A DNA stretch of 64,000 nucleotides from Auanema rhodensis (lineage: Eukaryota; Nematoda; Chromadorea; Rhabditida; Rhabditidae). Under the pieces are notes generated by a model that had not been told where the DNA came from, searched no databases, and saw only the letters and a program-made list of their open reading frames with translations. Within the stretch, counting starts at the first letter, position 1. Each line of letters starts with the position of its first letter. This document shows positions 1 through 11,088 of this stretch, piece after piece. The stretch covers positions 620,001 to 684,000 of the forward strand of contig CAXKVF010000073.1 in the NCBI GenBank assembly GCA_964057225.1, given 5' to 3'. A program made the position numbers and the translations under genes.

Positions 1-187
1 AAATTTCAAAGTCATGGTTACCATGAACTAATATCAATAAAAATTTGTTTTTAGACTAATATGGACATGGGGAATCTAATTTTGAAAACCGCATCTCTTT
101 ATCTTTCACGTGAAGCGAGTTACATACCAAGTGCACATCACGAGTACATTTAATTAGCATAAATTAAAGTTCACGTAAATTTCAAAG

Positions 188-202
188 TCATGGTTACCAT
201 GA
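188..202. other. 15 bp dyad in each monomer (example copy)
   Basis: TCATGGTTACCATGA is a perfect inverted repeat around a central T, at monomer positions 12-26. Positions 13-25 are kept in almost all copies. Position 26 is A in the AACCA, AACTA and AAGCA types but C in the CACCA and CACAA types, which removes the outermost pair. Short dyads are common in centromeric satellites that lack CENP-B boxes; a role here is inference. Confidence 0.7.
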
Positions 203-213
203 ACCAATATCAA

Positions 214-229
214 TAAAAATTTGTTTTTA
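214..229. other. A-tract/T-tract inverted repeat in each monomer (example copy)
   Basis: TAAAAA and TTTTTA are reverse complements separated by TTTG (monomer positions 38-53). Facing A and T tracts of this kind tend to bend DNA and can form a small hairpin. Changes T51 to C (for example 6337-6512, 19361-19536, 29217-29392, 54912-55087) and T52 to C (8449-8624, 11089-11264) break a stem pair, so the stem is not strictly required in every copy. Confidence 0.65.
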
Positions 230-280
230 GACTAATATGGACATGGGGAATCTAATTTTGAAAACCGCATCTCTTTATCT

Positions 281-290
281 TTCACGTGAA
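281..290. promoter_or_regulatory. TTCACGTGAA palindrome, E-box/G-box-like (example copy)
   Basis: This is a perfect 10 bp palindrome at monomer positions 105-114 with a CACGTG core, the hexamer bound by many bHLH and bZIP proteins in animals, fungi and plants. It occurs in most of the 363 monomers. It is altered by 105C (outer pair lost), 107T (core becomes TACGTG) and 113G (CACGTGGA). Binding is not shown; in a satellite the motif may simply have been copied along with the monomer. Confidence 0.5.
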
Positions 291-312
291 GCGAGTTACA
301 TACCAAGTGCAC

Positions 313-320
313 ATCACGTG
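313..320 (+). promoter_or_regulatory. ATCACGTG, CDEI-like second CACGTG site (example copy)
   Basis: Monomer positions 137-144 read ATCACGTG, an exact fit to the RTCACRTG consensus of the budding-yeast centromere element CDEI, bound there by Cbf1. It lies 32 bp after the first CACGTG and 33 bp before a CACGTA core. It is lost in very few copies, for example 143A in the first monomer and at 14433-14608, and 141T at 529-704. The match is short, so chance or bHLH binding of another kind are real alternatives. Confidence 0.4.
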
Positions 321-324
321 TACA

Positions 325-344
325 TTTAATTAGCATAAATTAAA
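325..344. other. AT-rich 7 bp inverted repeat in each monomer (example copy)
   Basis: TTTAATT and AATTAAA flank a 6-base loop, AGCATA (monomer positions 149-168). The recurring T149 to A variant (for example 2993-3168, 4753-4928, 19185-19360, 44528-44703) removes the outer pair. Other rare changes in the second arm occur at 56496-56671 and 60720-60895. Confidence 0.6.
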
Positions 345-1408
345 GTTCACGTAAATTTCAAAGTCATGGTTACCATGAACCAATATCAATAAAAATTTGT
401 TTTTAGACTAATATGGACATGGGGAATCTATTTTTGAAAACCGCATCTCTTTATCTTTCACGTGAAGCGAGTTACATACCAAGTGCACATCACGTGTACA
501 TTTAATTAGCATAAATTAAAGTTCACGTAAATTTCAAAGTCATGGTTACCATGAACCAATATCAATAAAAATTTGTTTTTAGACTAATATGGACATGGGG
601 AATCTAATTTTGAAAACCGCATCTCTTTATCTTTCACGTGAAGCGAGTTACATACCAAGTGCACATCATGTGTACATTTAATTAGCATAAATTAAAGTTC
701 ACGTAAATTTCAAAGTCATGGTTACCATGCACCAATATCAATAAAAATTTGTTTTTAGACTAATATGGACATGGGGAATCTAATTTTGAAAACCGCATCT
801 CTTTATCTTTCACGTGAAGCGAGTTACATACCAAGTGCACATCACGTGTACATTTAATTAGCATAAATTAAAGTTCACGTAAATTTCAAAGTCATGGTTA
901 CCATGAACCAATATCAATAAAAATTTGTTTTTAGACTAAGATGGACATGGGGAATCTAATTTTGAAAACCGCATCTCTTTATCTTTCACGTGAAGCGAGT
1001 TACATACCAAGTGCACATCACGTGTACATTTAATTAGCATAAATTAAAGTTCACGTAAATTTCAAAGTCATGGTTACCATGAAGCAATATCAATAAAAAT
1101 TTGTTTTTAGACTAATATGGACATGGGGAATCTAATTTTGAAAACCACATCTCTTTATCTTTCACGTGAAGCGAGTTACATACCAAGTGCACATCACGTG
1201 TACATTTAATTAGCATAAATTAAAGTTCACGTAAATTTCAAAGTCATGGTTACCATGAACCAATATCAATAAAAATTTGTTTTTAGACTAATATGGACAT
1301 GGGGAATCTAATTTTGAAAACCGCATCTCTTTATCTTTCACGTGAAGCGAGTTACATACCAAGTGCACATCACGTGTACATTTAATTAGCATAAATTAAA
1401 GTTCACGT

Positions 1409-3168
1409 AAATTTCAAAGTCATGGTTACCATGCACCAATATCAATAAAAATTTGTTTTTAGACTAATATGGACATGGGGAATCTAATTTTGAAAACCGC
1501 ATCTCTTTATCTGTCACGTGAAGCGAGTTACATACCAAGTGCACATCACGTGTACATTTAATTAGCATAAATTAAAGTTCACGTAAATTTCAAAGTCATG
1601 GTTACCATGCACCAATATCAATAAAAATTTGTTTTTAGACTAATATGGACATGGGGAATCTAATTTTGAAAACCGCATCTCTTTATCTTTCACGTGAAGC
1701 GAGTTACATACCAAGTGCACATCACGTGTACATTTAATTAGCATAAATTAAAGTTCACGTAAATTTCAAAGTCATGGTTACCATGCACCAATATCAATAA
1801 AAATTTGTTTTTAGACTAATATGGACATGGGGAATCTAATTTTGAAAACCGCATCTCTTTATCTTTCACGTGAAGCGAGTTACATACCAAGTGCACATCA
1901 CGTGTACATTTAATTAGCATAAATTAAAGTTCACGTAAATTTCAAAGTCATGGTTACCATGCACCAATATCAATAAAAATTTGTTTTTAGACTAATATGG
2001 ACATGGGGAATCTAATTTTGAAAACCGCATCTCTTTATCTTTCACGTGAAGCGAGTTACATACCAAGTGCACATCACGTGTACATTTAATTAGCATAAAT
2101 TAAAGTTCACGTAAATTTCAAAGTCATGGTTACCTTGCACCAATATCAATAAAAATTTGTTTTTAGACTAATATGGACATGGGGAATCTAATTTTGAAAA
2201 CCGCATCTCTTTATCTTTCACGTGAAGCGAGTTACATACCAAGTGCACATCACGTGTACATTTAATTAGCATAAATTAAAGTTCACGTAAATTTCAAAGT
2301 CATGGTTACCATGCACCAATATCAATAAAAATTTGTTTTTAGACTAATATGGACATGGGGAATCTAATTTTGAAAACCGCATCTCTTTATCTTTCACGTG
2401 AAGCGAGTTACATACCAAGTGCACATCACGTGTACATTTAATTAGCATAAATTAAAGTTCACGTAAATTTCAAAGTCATGGTTACCATGCACCAATATCA
2501 ATAAAAATTTGTTTTTAGACTAATATGGACATGGGGAATCTAATTTTGAAAACCGCATCTCTTTATCTTTCACGTGAAGCGAGTTACATACCAAGTGCAC
2601 ATCACGTGTACATTTAATTAGCATAAATTAAAGTTCACGTAAATTTCAAAGTCATGGTTACCATGCACCAATATCAATAAAAATTTGTTTTTAGACTAAT
2701 ATGGACATGGGGAATCTAATTTTGAAAACCGCATCTCTTTATCTTTCACGTGAAGCGAGTTACATACCAAGTGCACATCACGTGTACATTTAATTAGCAT
2801 AAATTAAAGTTCACGTAAATTTCAATGTCATGGTTACCATGCACCAATATCAATAAAAATTTGTTTTTAGACTAATATGGACATGGGGAATCTAATTTTG
2901 AAAACCGCATCTCTTTATCTTTCACGTGAAGCGAGTTACATACCAAGTGCACATCACGTGTACATTTAATTAGCATAAATTAAAGTTCACGTAAATTTCA
3001 AAGTCATGGTTACCATGCACCAATATCAATAAAAATTTGTTTTTAGACTAATATGGACATGGGGAATCTAATTTTGAAAACCGCATCTCTTTATCTTTCA
3101 CGTGAAGCGAGTTACATACCAAGTGCACATCACGTGTACAATTAATTAGCATAAATTAAAGTTCACGT
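1409..3168 (+). repeat. Run of ten CACCA-type monomers
   Basis: Ten consecutive monomers carry CACCA at positions 26-30. Six of them (starting 1585, 1761, 1937, 2289, 2465 and 2641) show no other difference that I can find. Private changes are 105G in the first, a T for A in the dyad near 2135, a T in place of A near 2826, and 149A in the last. This is single-monomer expansion, unlike the multi-monomer units found elsewhere in the window. Confidence 0.85.
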
Positions 3169-3696
3169 AAATTTCAAAGTCATGGTTACCATGAAGCAAT
3201 ATCAATAAAAATTTGTTTTTAGACTAATATGGACATGGGGAATCTAATTTTGAAAACCACATCTCTTTATCTTTCACGTGAAGCGAGTTACATACCAAGT
3301 GCACATCACGTGTACATTTAATTAGCATAAATTAAAGTTCACGTAAATTTCAAAGTCATGGTTACCATGAACCAATATCGATAAAAATTTGTTTTTAGAC
3401 TAATATGGACATGGGGAATCTAATTTTGAAAACCGCATCTCTTCATCTTTCACGTGAAGCGAGTTACATACCAAGTGCACATCACGTGTACATTTAATTA
3501 GCATAAATTAAAGTTCACGTAAATTTCAAAGTCATGGTTACCATGCACCAATATCAATAAAAATTTGTTTTTAGACTAATATGGACATGGGGAATCTAAT
3601 TTTGAAAACCGCATCTCTTTTTCTTTCACGTGAAGCGAGTTACATACCAAGTGCACATCACGTGTACATTTAATTAGCATAAATTAAAGTTCACGT

Positions 3697-5808
3697 AAAT
3701 TTCAAAGTCATGGTTACCATGCACCAATATCAATAAAAATTTGTTTTTAGACTAATATGGACATGGGGAATCTAATTTTGAAAACCGCATCTCTTTATCT
3801 TTCACGTGAAGCGAGTTACATACCAAGTGCACATCACGTGTACAATTAATTAGCATAAATTAAAGTTCACGTAAATTTCAAAGTCATGGTTACCATGAAG
3901 CAATATCAATAAAAATTTGTTTTTAGACTAATATGGACATGGGGAATCTAATTTTGAAAACCACATCTCTTTATCTTTCACGTGAAGCGAGTTACATACC
4001 AAGTGCACATCACGTGTACATTTAATTAGCATAAATTAAAGTTCACGTAAATTTCAAAGTCATGGTTACCATGAAGCAATATCAATAAAAATTTGTTTTT
4101 AGAATAATATGGACATGGGGAATCTAATTTTGAAAACCGCATCTCTTTATCTTTCACGTGAAGCGAGTTACATACCAAGTGCACATCACGTGTACATTTA
4201 ATTAGCATAAATTAAAGTTCACGTAAATTTCAAAGTCATGGTTACCATGAACTAATATCAATAAAAATTTGTTTTTAGACTAATATGGACATGGGGAATC
4301 TAATTTTGAAAACCGCATCTCTTTATCTTTCACGTGAAGCGAGTTACATACCAAGTGCACATCACGTGTACATTTAATTAGCATAAATTAAAGTTCACGT
4401 AAATTTCAAAGTCATGGTTACCATGAACCAATATCAATAAAAATTTGTTTTTAGACTAATATGGACATGGGGAATCTAATTTTGAAAACCGCATCTCTTT
4501 ATCTTTCACGTGAAGCGAGTTACATACCAAGTGCACATCACGTGTACATTTAATTAGCATAAATTAAAGTTCACGTAAATTTCAAAGTCATGGTTACCAT
4601 GAACCAATATCAATAAAAATTTGTTTTTAGACTAATATGGACATGGGGAATCTAATTTTGAAAACCGCATCTCTTTATCTTTCACGTGAAGCGAGTTACA
4701 TACCAAGTGCACATCACGTGTACATTTAATTAGCATAAATTAAAGTTCACGTAAATTTCAAAGTCATGGTTACCATGCACCAATATCAATAAAAATTTGT
4801 TTTTAGACTAATATGGACATGGGGAATCTAATTTTGAAAACCGCATCTCTTTATCTTTCACGTGAAGCGAGTTACATACCAAGTGCACATCACGTGTACA
4901 ATTAATTAGCATAAATTAAAGTTCACGTAAATTTCAAAGTCATGGTTACCATGAAGCAATATCAATAAAAATTTGTTTTTAGACTAATATGGACATGGGG
5001 AATCTAATTTTGAAAACCACATCTCTTTATCTTTCACGTGAAGCGAGTTACATACCAAGTGCACATCACGTGTACATTTAATTAGCATAAATTAAAGTTC
5101 ACGTAAATTTCAAAGTCATGGTTACCATGAAGCAATATCAATAAAAATTTGTTTTTAGAATAATATGGACATGGGGAATCTAATTTTGAAAACCGCATCT
5201 CTTTATCTTTCACGTGAAGCGAGTTACATACCAAGTGCACATCACGTGTACATTTAATTAGCATAAATTAAAGTTCACGTAAATTTCAAAGTCATGGTTA
5301 CCATGAACTAATATCAATAAAAATTTGTTTTTAGACTAATATGGACATGGGGAATCTAATTTTGAAAACCGCATCTCTTTATCTTTCACGTGAAGCGAGT
5401 TACATACCAAGTGCACATCACGTGTACATTTAATTAGCATAAATTAAAGTTCACGTAAATTTCAAAGTCATGGTTACCATGAACCAATATCAATAAAAAT
5501 TTGTTTTTAGACTAATATGGACATGGGGAATCTAATTTTGAAAACCGCATCTCTTTATCTTTCACGTGAAGCGAGTTACATACCAAGTGCACATCACGTG
5601 TACATTTAATTAGCATAAATTAAAGTTCACGTAAATTTCAAAGTCATGGTTACCATGAACCAATATCAATAAAAATTTGTTTTTAGACTAATATGGACAT
5701 GGGGAATCTAATTTTGAAAACCGCATCTCTTTATCTTTCACGTGAAGCGAGTTACATACCAAGTGCACATCACGTGTACATTTAATTAGCATAAATTAAA
5801 GTTCACGT
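3697..5808 (+). repeat. Tandem 6-monomer unit, two copies (2 x 1056 bp)
   Basis: The order CACCA+149A, AAGCA+91A, AAGCA+56A, AACTA, AACCA, AACCA occurs at 3697-4752 and again at 4753-5808. The rare C56 to A change appears only in the third monomer of each copy (4049-4224 and 5105-5280), which shows one copy derives from the other. That change also removes a minus-strand TAG and so creates the two identical chance open frames described among the rejected items. Confidence 0.9.
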
Positions 5809-6512
5809 AAATTTCAAAGTCATGGTTACCATGAACCAATATCAATAAAAATTTGTTTTTAGACTAATATGGACATGGGGAATCTAATTTTGAAAACCGC
5901 ATCTCTTTATCTTTCACGTGAAGCGAGTTACATACCAAGTGCACATCACGTGTACATTTAATTAGCATAAATTAAAGTTCACGTAAATTTCAAAGTCATG
6001 GTTACCATGCACCAATATCAATAAAAATTTGTTTTTAGACTAATATGGACATGGGGAATCTAATTTTGAAAACCGCATCTCTTTTTCTTTCACGTGAAGC
6101 GAGTTACATACCAAGTGCACATCACGTGTACATTTAATTAGCATAAATTAAAGTTCACGTAAATTTCAAAGTCATGGTTACCATGCACCAATATCAATGA
6201 AAATTTGTTTTTAGACTAATATGGACATGGGGAATCTAATTTTGAAAACCGCATCTCTTTATCTTTCACGTGAAGCGAGTTACATACCAAGTGCACATCA
6301 CGTGTACAATTAATTAGCATAAATTAAAGTTCACGTAAATTTCAAAGTCATGGTTACCATGAAGCAATATCAATAAAAATTTGTTTCTAGACTAAGATGG
6401 ACATGGGGAATCTAATTTTGAAAACCGCATCTCTTTATCTTTCACGTGAAGCGAGTTACATACCAAGTGCACATCACGTGTACATTTAATTAGCATAAAT
6501 TAAAGTTCACGT

Positions 6513-8272
6513 AAATTTCAAAGTCATGGTTACCATGAAGCAATATCAATAAAAATTTGTTTTTAGACTAATATGGACATGGGGAATCTAATTTTGAAAA
6601 CCACATCTCTTTATCTTTCACGTGAAGCGAGTTACATACCAAGTGCACATCACGTGTACATTTAATTAGCATAAATTAAAGTTCACGTAAATTTCAAAGT
6701 CATGGTTACCATGAACCAATATCAATAAAAATTTGTTTTTAGACTAATATGGACATGGGGAATCTAATTTTGAAAACCGCATCTCTTTATCTTTCACGTG
6801 AAGCGAGTTACATACCAAGTGCACATCACGTGTACATTTAATTAGCATAAATTAAAGTTCACGTAAATTTCAAAGTCATGGTTACCATGAACTAATATCA
6901 ATAAAAATTTGTTTTTAGACTAATATGGACATGGGGAATCTAATTTTGAAAACCGCATCTCTTTATCTTTCACGTGAAGCGAGTTACATACCAAGTGCAC
7001 ATCACGTGTACATTTAATTAGCATAAATTAAAGTTCACGTAAATTTCAAAGTCATGGTTACCATGAACCAATATCAATAAAAATTTGTTTTTAGACTAAT
7101 ATGGACATGGGGAATCTAATTTTGAAAACCGCATCTCTTTATCTTTCACGTGAAGCGAGTTACATACCAAGTGCACATCACGTGTACATTTAATTAGCAT
7201 AAATTAAAGTTCACGTAAATTTCAAAGTCATGGTTACCATGAACCAATATCAATAAAAATTTGTTTTTAGACTAATATGGACATGGGGAATCTAATTTTG
7301 AAAACCGCATCTCTTTATCTTTCACGTGAAGCGAGTTACATACCAAGTGCACATCACGTGTACATTTAATTAGCATAAATTAAAGTTCACGTAAATTTCA
7401 AAGTCATGGTTACCATGAACCAATATCAATAAAAATTTGTTTTTAGACTAATATGGACATGGGGAATCTAATTTTGAAAACCGCATCTCTTTATCTTTCA
7501 CGTGAAGCGAGTTACATACCAAGTGCACATCACGTGTACATTTAATTAGCATAAATTAAAGTTCACGTAAATTTCAAAGTCATGGTTACCATGAACCAAT
7601 ATCAATAAAAATTTGTTTTTAGACTAATATGGACATGGGGAATCTAATTTTGAAAACCGCATCTCTTTATCTTTCACGTGAAGCGAGTTACATACCAAGT
7701 GCACATCACGTGTACATTTAATTAGCATAAATTAAAGTTCACGTAAATTTCAAAGTCATGGTTACCATGCACCAATATCAATAAAAATTTGTTTTTAGAC
7801 TAATATGGACATGGGGAATCTAATTTTGAAAACCGCATCTCTTTATCTTTCACGTGAAGCGAGTTACATACCAAGTGCACATCACGTGTACATTTAATTA
7901 GCATAAATTAAAGTTCACGTAAATTTCAAAGTCATGGTTACCATGCACCAATATCAATAAAAATTTGTTTTTAGACTAATATGGACATGGGGAATCTAAT
8001 TTTGAAAACCGCATCTCTTTATCTTTCACGTGAAGCGAGTTACATACCAAGTGCACATCACGTGTACATTTAATTAGCATAAATTAAAGTTCACGTAAAT
8101 TTCAAAGTCATGGTTACCATGAACCAATATCGATAAAAATTTGTTTTTAGACTAATATGGACATGAGGAATCTAATTTTGAAAACCGCATCTCTTCATCT
8201 TTCACGTGAAGCGAGTTACATACCAAGTGCACATCACGTGTACATTTAATTAGCATAAATTAAAGTTCACGT
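6513..8272 (+). repeat. 10-monomer block, first copy (partner 9329-11088)
   Basis: The order is AAGCA+91A, AACCA, AACTA, AACCA four times, CACCA twice, then AACCA with 36G, 70A and 100C. The same order starts at 9329, 2816 bp (16 monomers) downstream. The triple marker 36G/70A/100C is found in only these two monomers (8097-8272 and 10913-11088); 3345-3520 has 36G and 100C without 70A. Confidence 0.85.
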
Positions 8273-9328
8273 AAATTTCAAAGTCATGGTTACCATGCAC
8301 CAATATCAATAAAAATTTGTTTTTAGACTAATATGGACATGGGGAATCTAATTTTGAAAACCGCATCTCTTTATCTTTCACGTGAAGCGAGTTACATACC
8401 AAGTGCACATCACGTGTACATTTAATTAGCATAAATTAAAGTTCACGTAAATTTCAAAGTCATGGTTACCATGCACCAATATCAATAAAAATTTGTTTTC
8501 AGACTAATATGGACATGGGGAATCTAATTTTGAAAACCGCATCTCTTTATCTTTCACGTGAAGCGAGTTACATACCAAGTGCACATCACGTGTACAATTA
8601 ATTAGCATAAATTAAAGTTCACGTAAATTTCAAAGTCATGGTTACCATGAAGCAATATCAATAAAAATTTGTTTTTAGACTAATATGGATATGGGGAATC
8701 TAATTTTGGAAACCACATCTCTTTATCTTTCACGTGAAGCGAGTTACATACCAAGTGCACATCACGTGTACATTTAATTAGCATAAATTAAAGTTCACGT
8801 AAATTTCAAAGTCATGGTTACCATGAACCAATATCAATAAAAATTTGTTTTTAGACTAATATGGACATGGGGAATCTAATTTTGAAAACCGCATCTCTTT
8901 ATCTTTCACGTGAAGCGAGTTACATACCAAGTGCACATCACGTGTACATTTAATTAGCATAAATTAAAGTTCACGTAAATTTCAAAGTCATGGTTACCAT
9001 GAACTAATATCAATAAAAATTTGTTTTTAGACTAATATGGACATGGGGAATCTAATTTTGAAAACCGCATCTCTTTATCTTTCACGTGAAGCGAGTTACA
9101 TACCAAGTGCACATCACGTGTACATTTAATTAGCATAAATTAAAGTTCACGTAAATTTCAAAGTCATGGTTACCATGAACCAATATCAATAAAAATTTGT
9201 TTTTAGACTAATATGGACATGGGGAATCTAATTTTGAAAACCGCATCTCTTTATCTTTCACGTGAAGCGAGTTACATACCAAGTGCACATCACGTGTACA
9301 TTTAATTAGCATAAATTAAAGTTCACGT

Positions 9329-11088
9329 AAATTTCAAAGTCATGGTTACCATGAAGCAATATCAATAAAAATTTGTTTTTAGACTAATATGGACATGGGG
9401 AATCTAATTTTGAAAACCACATCTCTTTATCTTTCACGTGAAGCGAGTTACATACCAAGTGCACATCACGTGTACATTTAATTAGCATAAATTAAAGTTC
9501 ACGTAAATTTCAAAGTCATGGTTACCATGAACCAATATCAATAAAAATTTGTTTTTAGACTAATATGGACATGGGGAATCTAATTTTGAAAACCGCATCT
9601 CTTTATCTTTCACGTGAAGCGAGTTACATACCAAGTGCACATCACGTGTACATTTAATTAGCATAAATTAAAGTTCAAGTAAATTTCAAAGTCATGGTTA
9701 CCATGAACTAATATCAATAAAAATTTGTTTTTAGACTAATATGGACATGGGGAATCTAATTTTGAAAACCGCATCTCTTTATCTTTCACGTGAAGCGAGT
9801 TACATACCAAGTGCACATCACGTGTACATTTAATTAGCATAAATTAAAGTTCACGTAAATTTCAAAGTCATGGTTACCATGAACCAATATCAATAAAAAT
9901 TTGTTTTTAGACTAATATGGACATGGGGAATCTAATTTTGAAAACCGCATCTCTTTATCTTTCACGTGAAGCGAGTTACATACCAAGTGCACATCACGTG
10001 TACATTTAATTAGCATAAATTAAAGTTCACGTAAATTTCAAAGTCATGGTTACCATGAACCAATATCAATAAAAATTTGTTTTTAGACTAATACGGACAT
10101 GGGGAATCTAATTTTGAAAACCGCATCTCTTTATCTTTCACGTGAAGCGAGTTACATACCAAGTGCACATCACGTGTACATTTAATTAGCATAAATTAAA
10201 GTTCACGTAAATTTCAAAGTCATGGTTACCATGAACCAATATCAATAAAAATTTGTTTTTAGACTAATATGGACATGGGGAATCTAATTTTGAAAACCGC
10301 ATCTCTTTATCTTTCACGTGAAGCGAGTTACATACCAAGTGCACATCACGTGTACATTTAATTAGCATAAATTAAAGTTCACGTAAATTTCAAAGTCATG
10401 GTTACCATGAACCAATATCAATAAAAATTTGTTTTTAGACTAATATGGACATGGGGAATCTAATTTTGAAAACCGCATCTCTTTATCTTTCACGTGAAGC
10501 GAGTTACATACCAAGTGCACATCACGTGTACATTTAATTAGCATAAATTAAAGTTCACGTAAATTTCAAAGTCATGGTTACCATGCACCAATATCAATAA
10601 AAATTTGTTTTTAGACTAATATGGACATGGGGAATCTAATTTTGAAAACCGCATCTCTTTATCTTTCACGTGAAGCGAGTTACATACCAAGTGCACATCA
10701 CGTGTACATTTAATTAGCATAAATTAAAGTTCACGTAAATTTCAAAGTCATGGTTACCATGCACCAATATCAATAAAAATTTGTTTTTAGACTAATATGG
10801 ACATGGGGAATCTAATTTTGAAAACCGCATCTCTTTATCTTTCACGTGAAGCGAGTTACATACCAAGTGCACATCACGTGTACATTTAATTAGCATAAAT
10901 TAAAGTTCACGTAAATTTCAAAGTCATGGTTACCATGAACCAATATCGATAAAAATTTGTTTTTAGACTAATATGGACATGAGGAATCTAATTTTGAAAA
11001 CCGCATCTCTTCATCTTTCACGTGAAGCGAGTTACATACCAAGTGCACATCACGTGTACATTTAATTAGCATAAATTAAAGTTCACGT
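9329..11088 (+). repeat. 10-monomer block, second copy (partner 6513-8272)
   Basis: It has the same variant order as 6513-8272. Private changes include C174 to A near 9678 and ATACGG for ATATGG near 10094, which arose after the copies separated or are sequencing errors. Six monomers of other types (8273-9328) lie between the copies. Confidence 0.85.

Larger units (their letters stand above)
177..352 (+). repeat. Representative consensus-like monomer
   Basis: This second monomer carries the commonest state at nearly every variable site (AACCA at monomer positions 26-30, T60, G70, A79, G91, T100, A101, C107, A113, T132, T149) and serves as a reference copy. In order it contains a 15 bp dyad (188-202), the polyadenylation-like word AATAAA (212-217), an A-tract/T-tract inverted repeat (214-229), the palindrome TTCACGTGAA (281-290), GTGCAC (307-312), ATCACGTG (313-320), a 7 bp inverted repeat (325-344), and CACGTA across the junction to the next copy (348-353). 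The strand and start point are conventions only; nothing shows a functional direction. Confidence 0.95.

Noticed and set aside
4026-4208. A 60-codon open frame on the minus strand, with an identical one at 5082-5264
   Set aside because: Both lie in ordinary satellite monomers and are open only because C56 to A removes a TAG present in the other copies. They sit 1056 bp apart because they belong to the two copies of a 6-mer. There is no sign of a conserved protein, and 176 is not a multiple of three, so no frame continues through the array.
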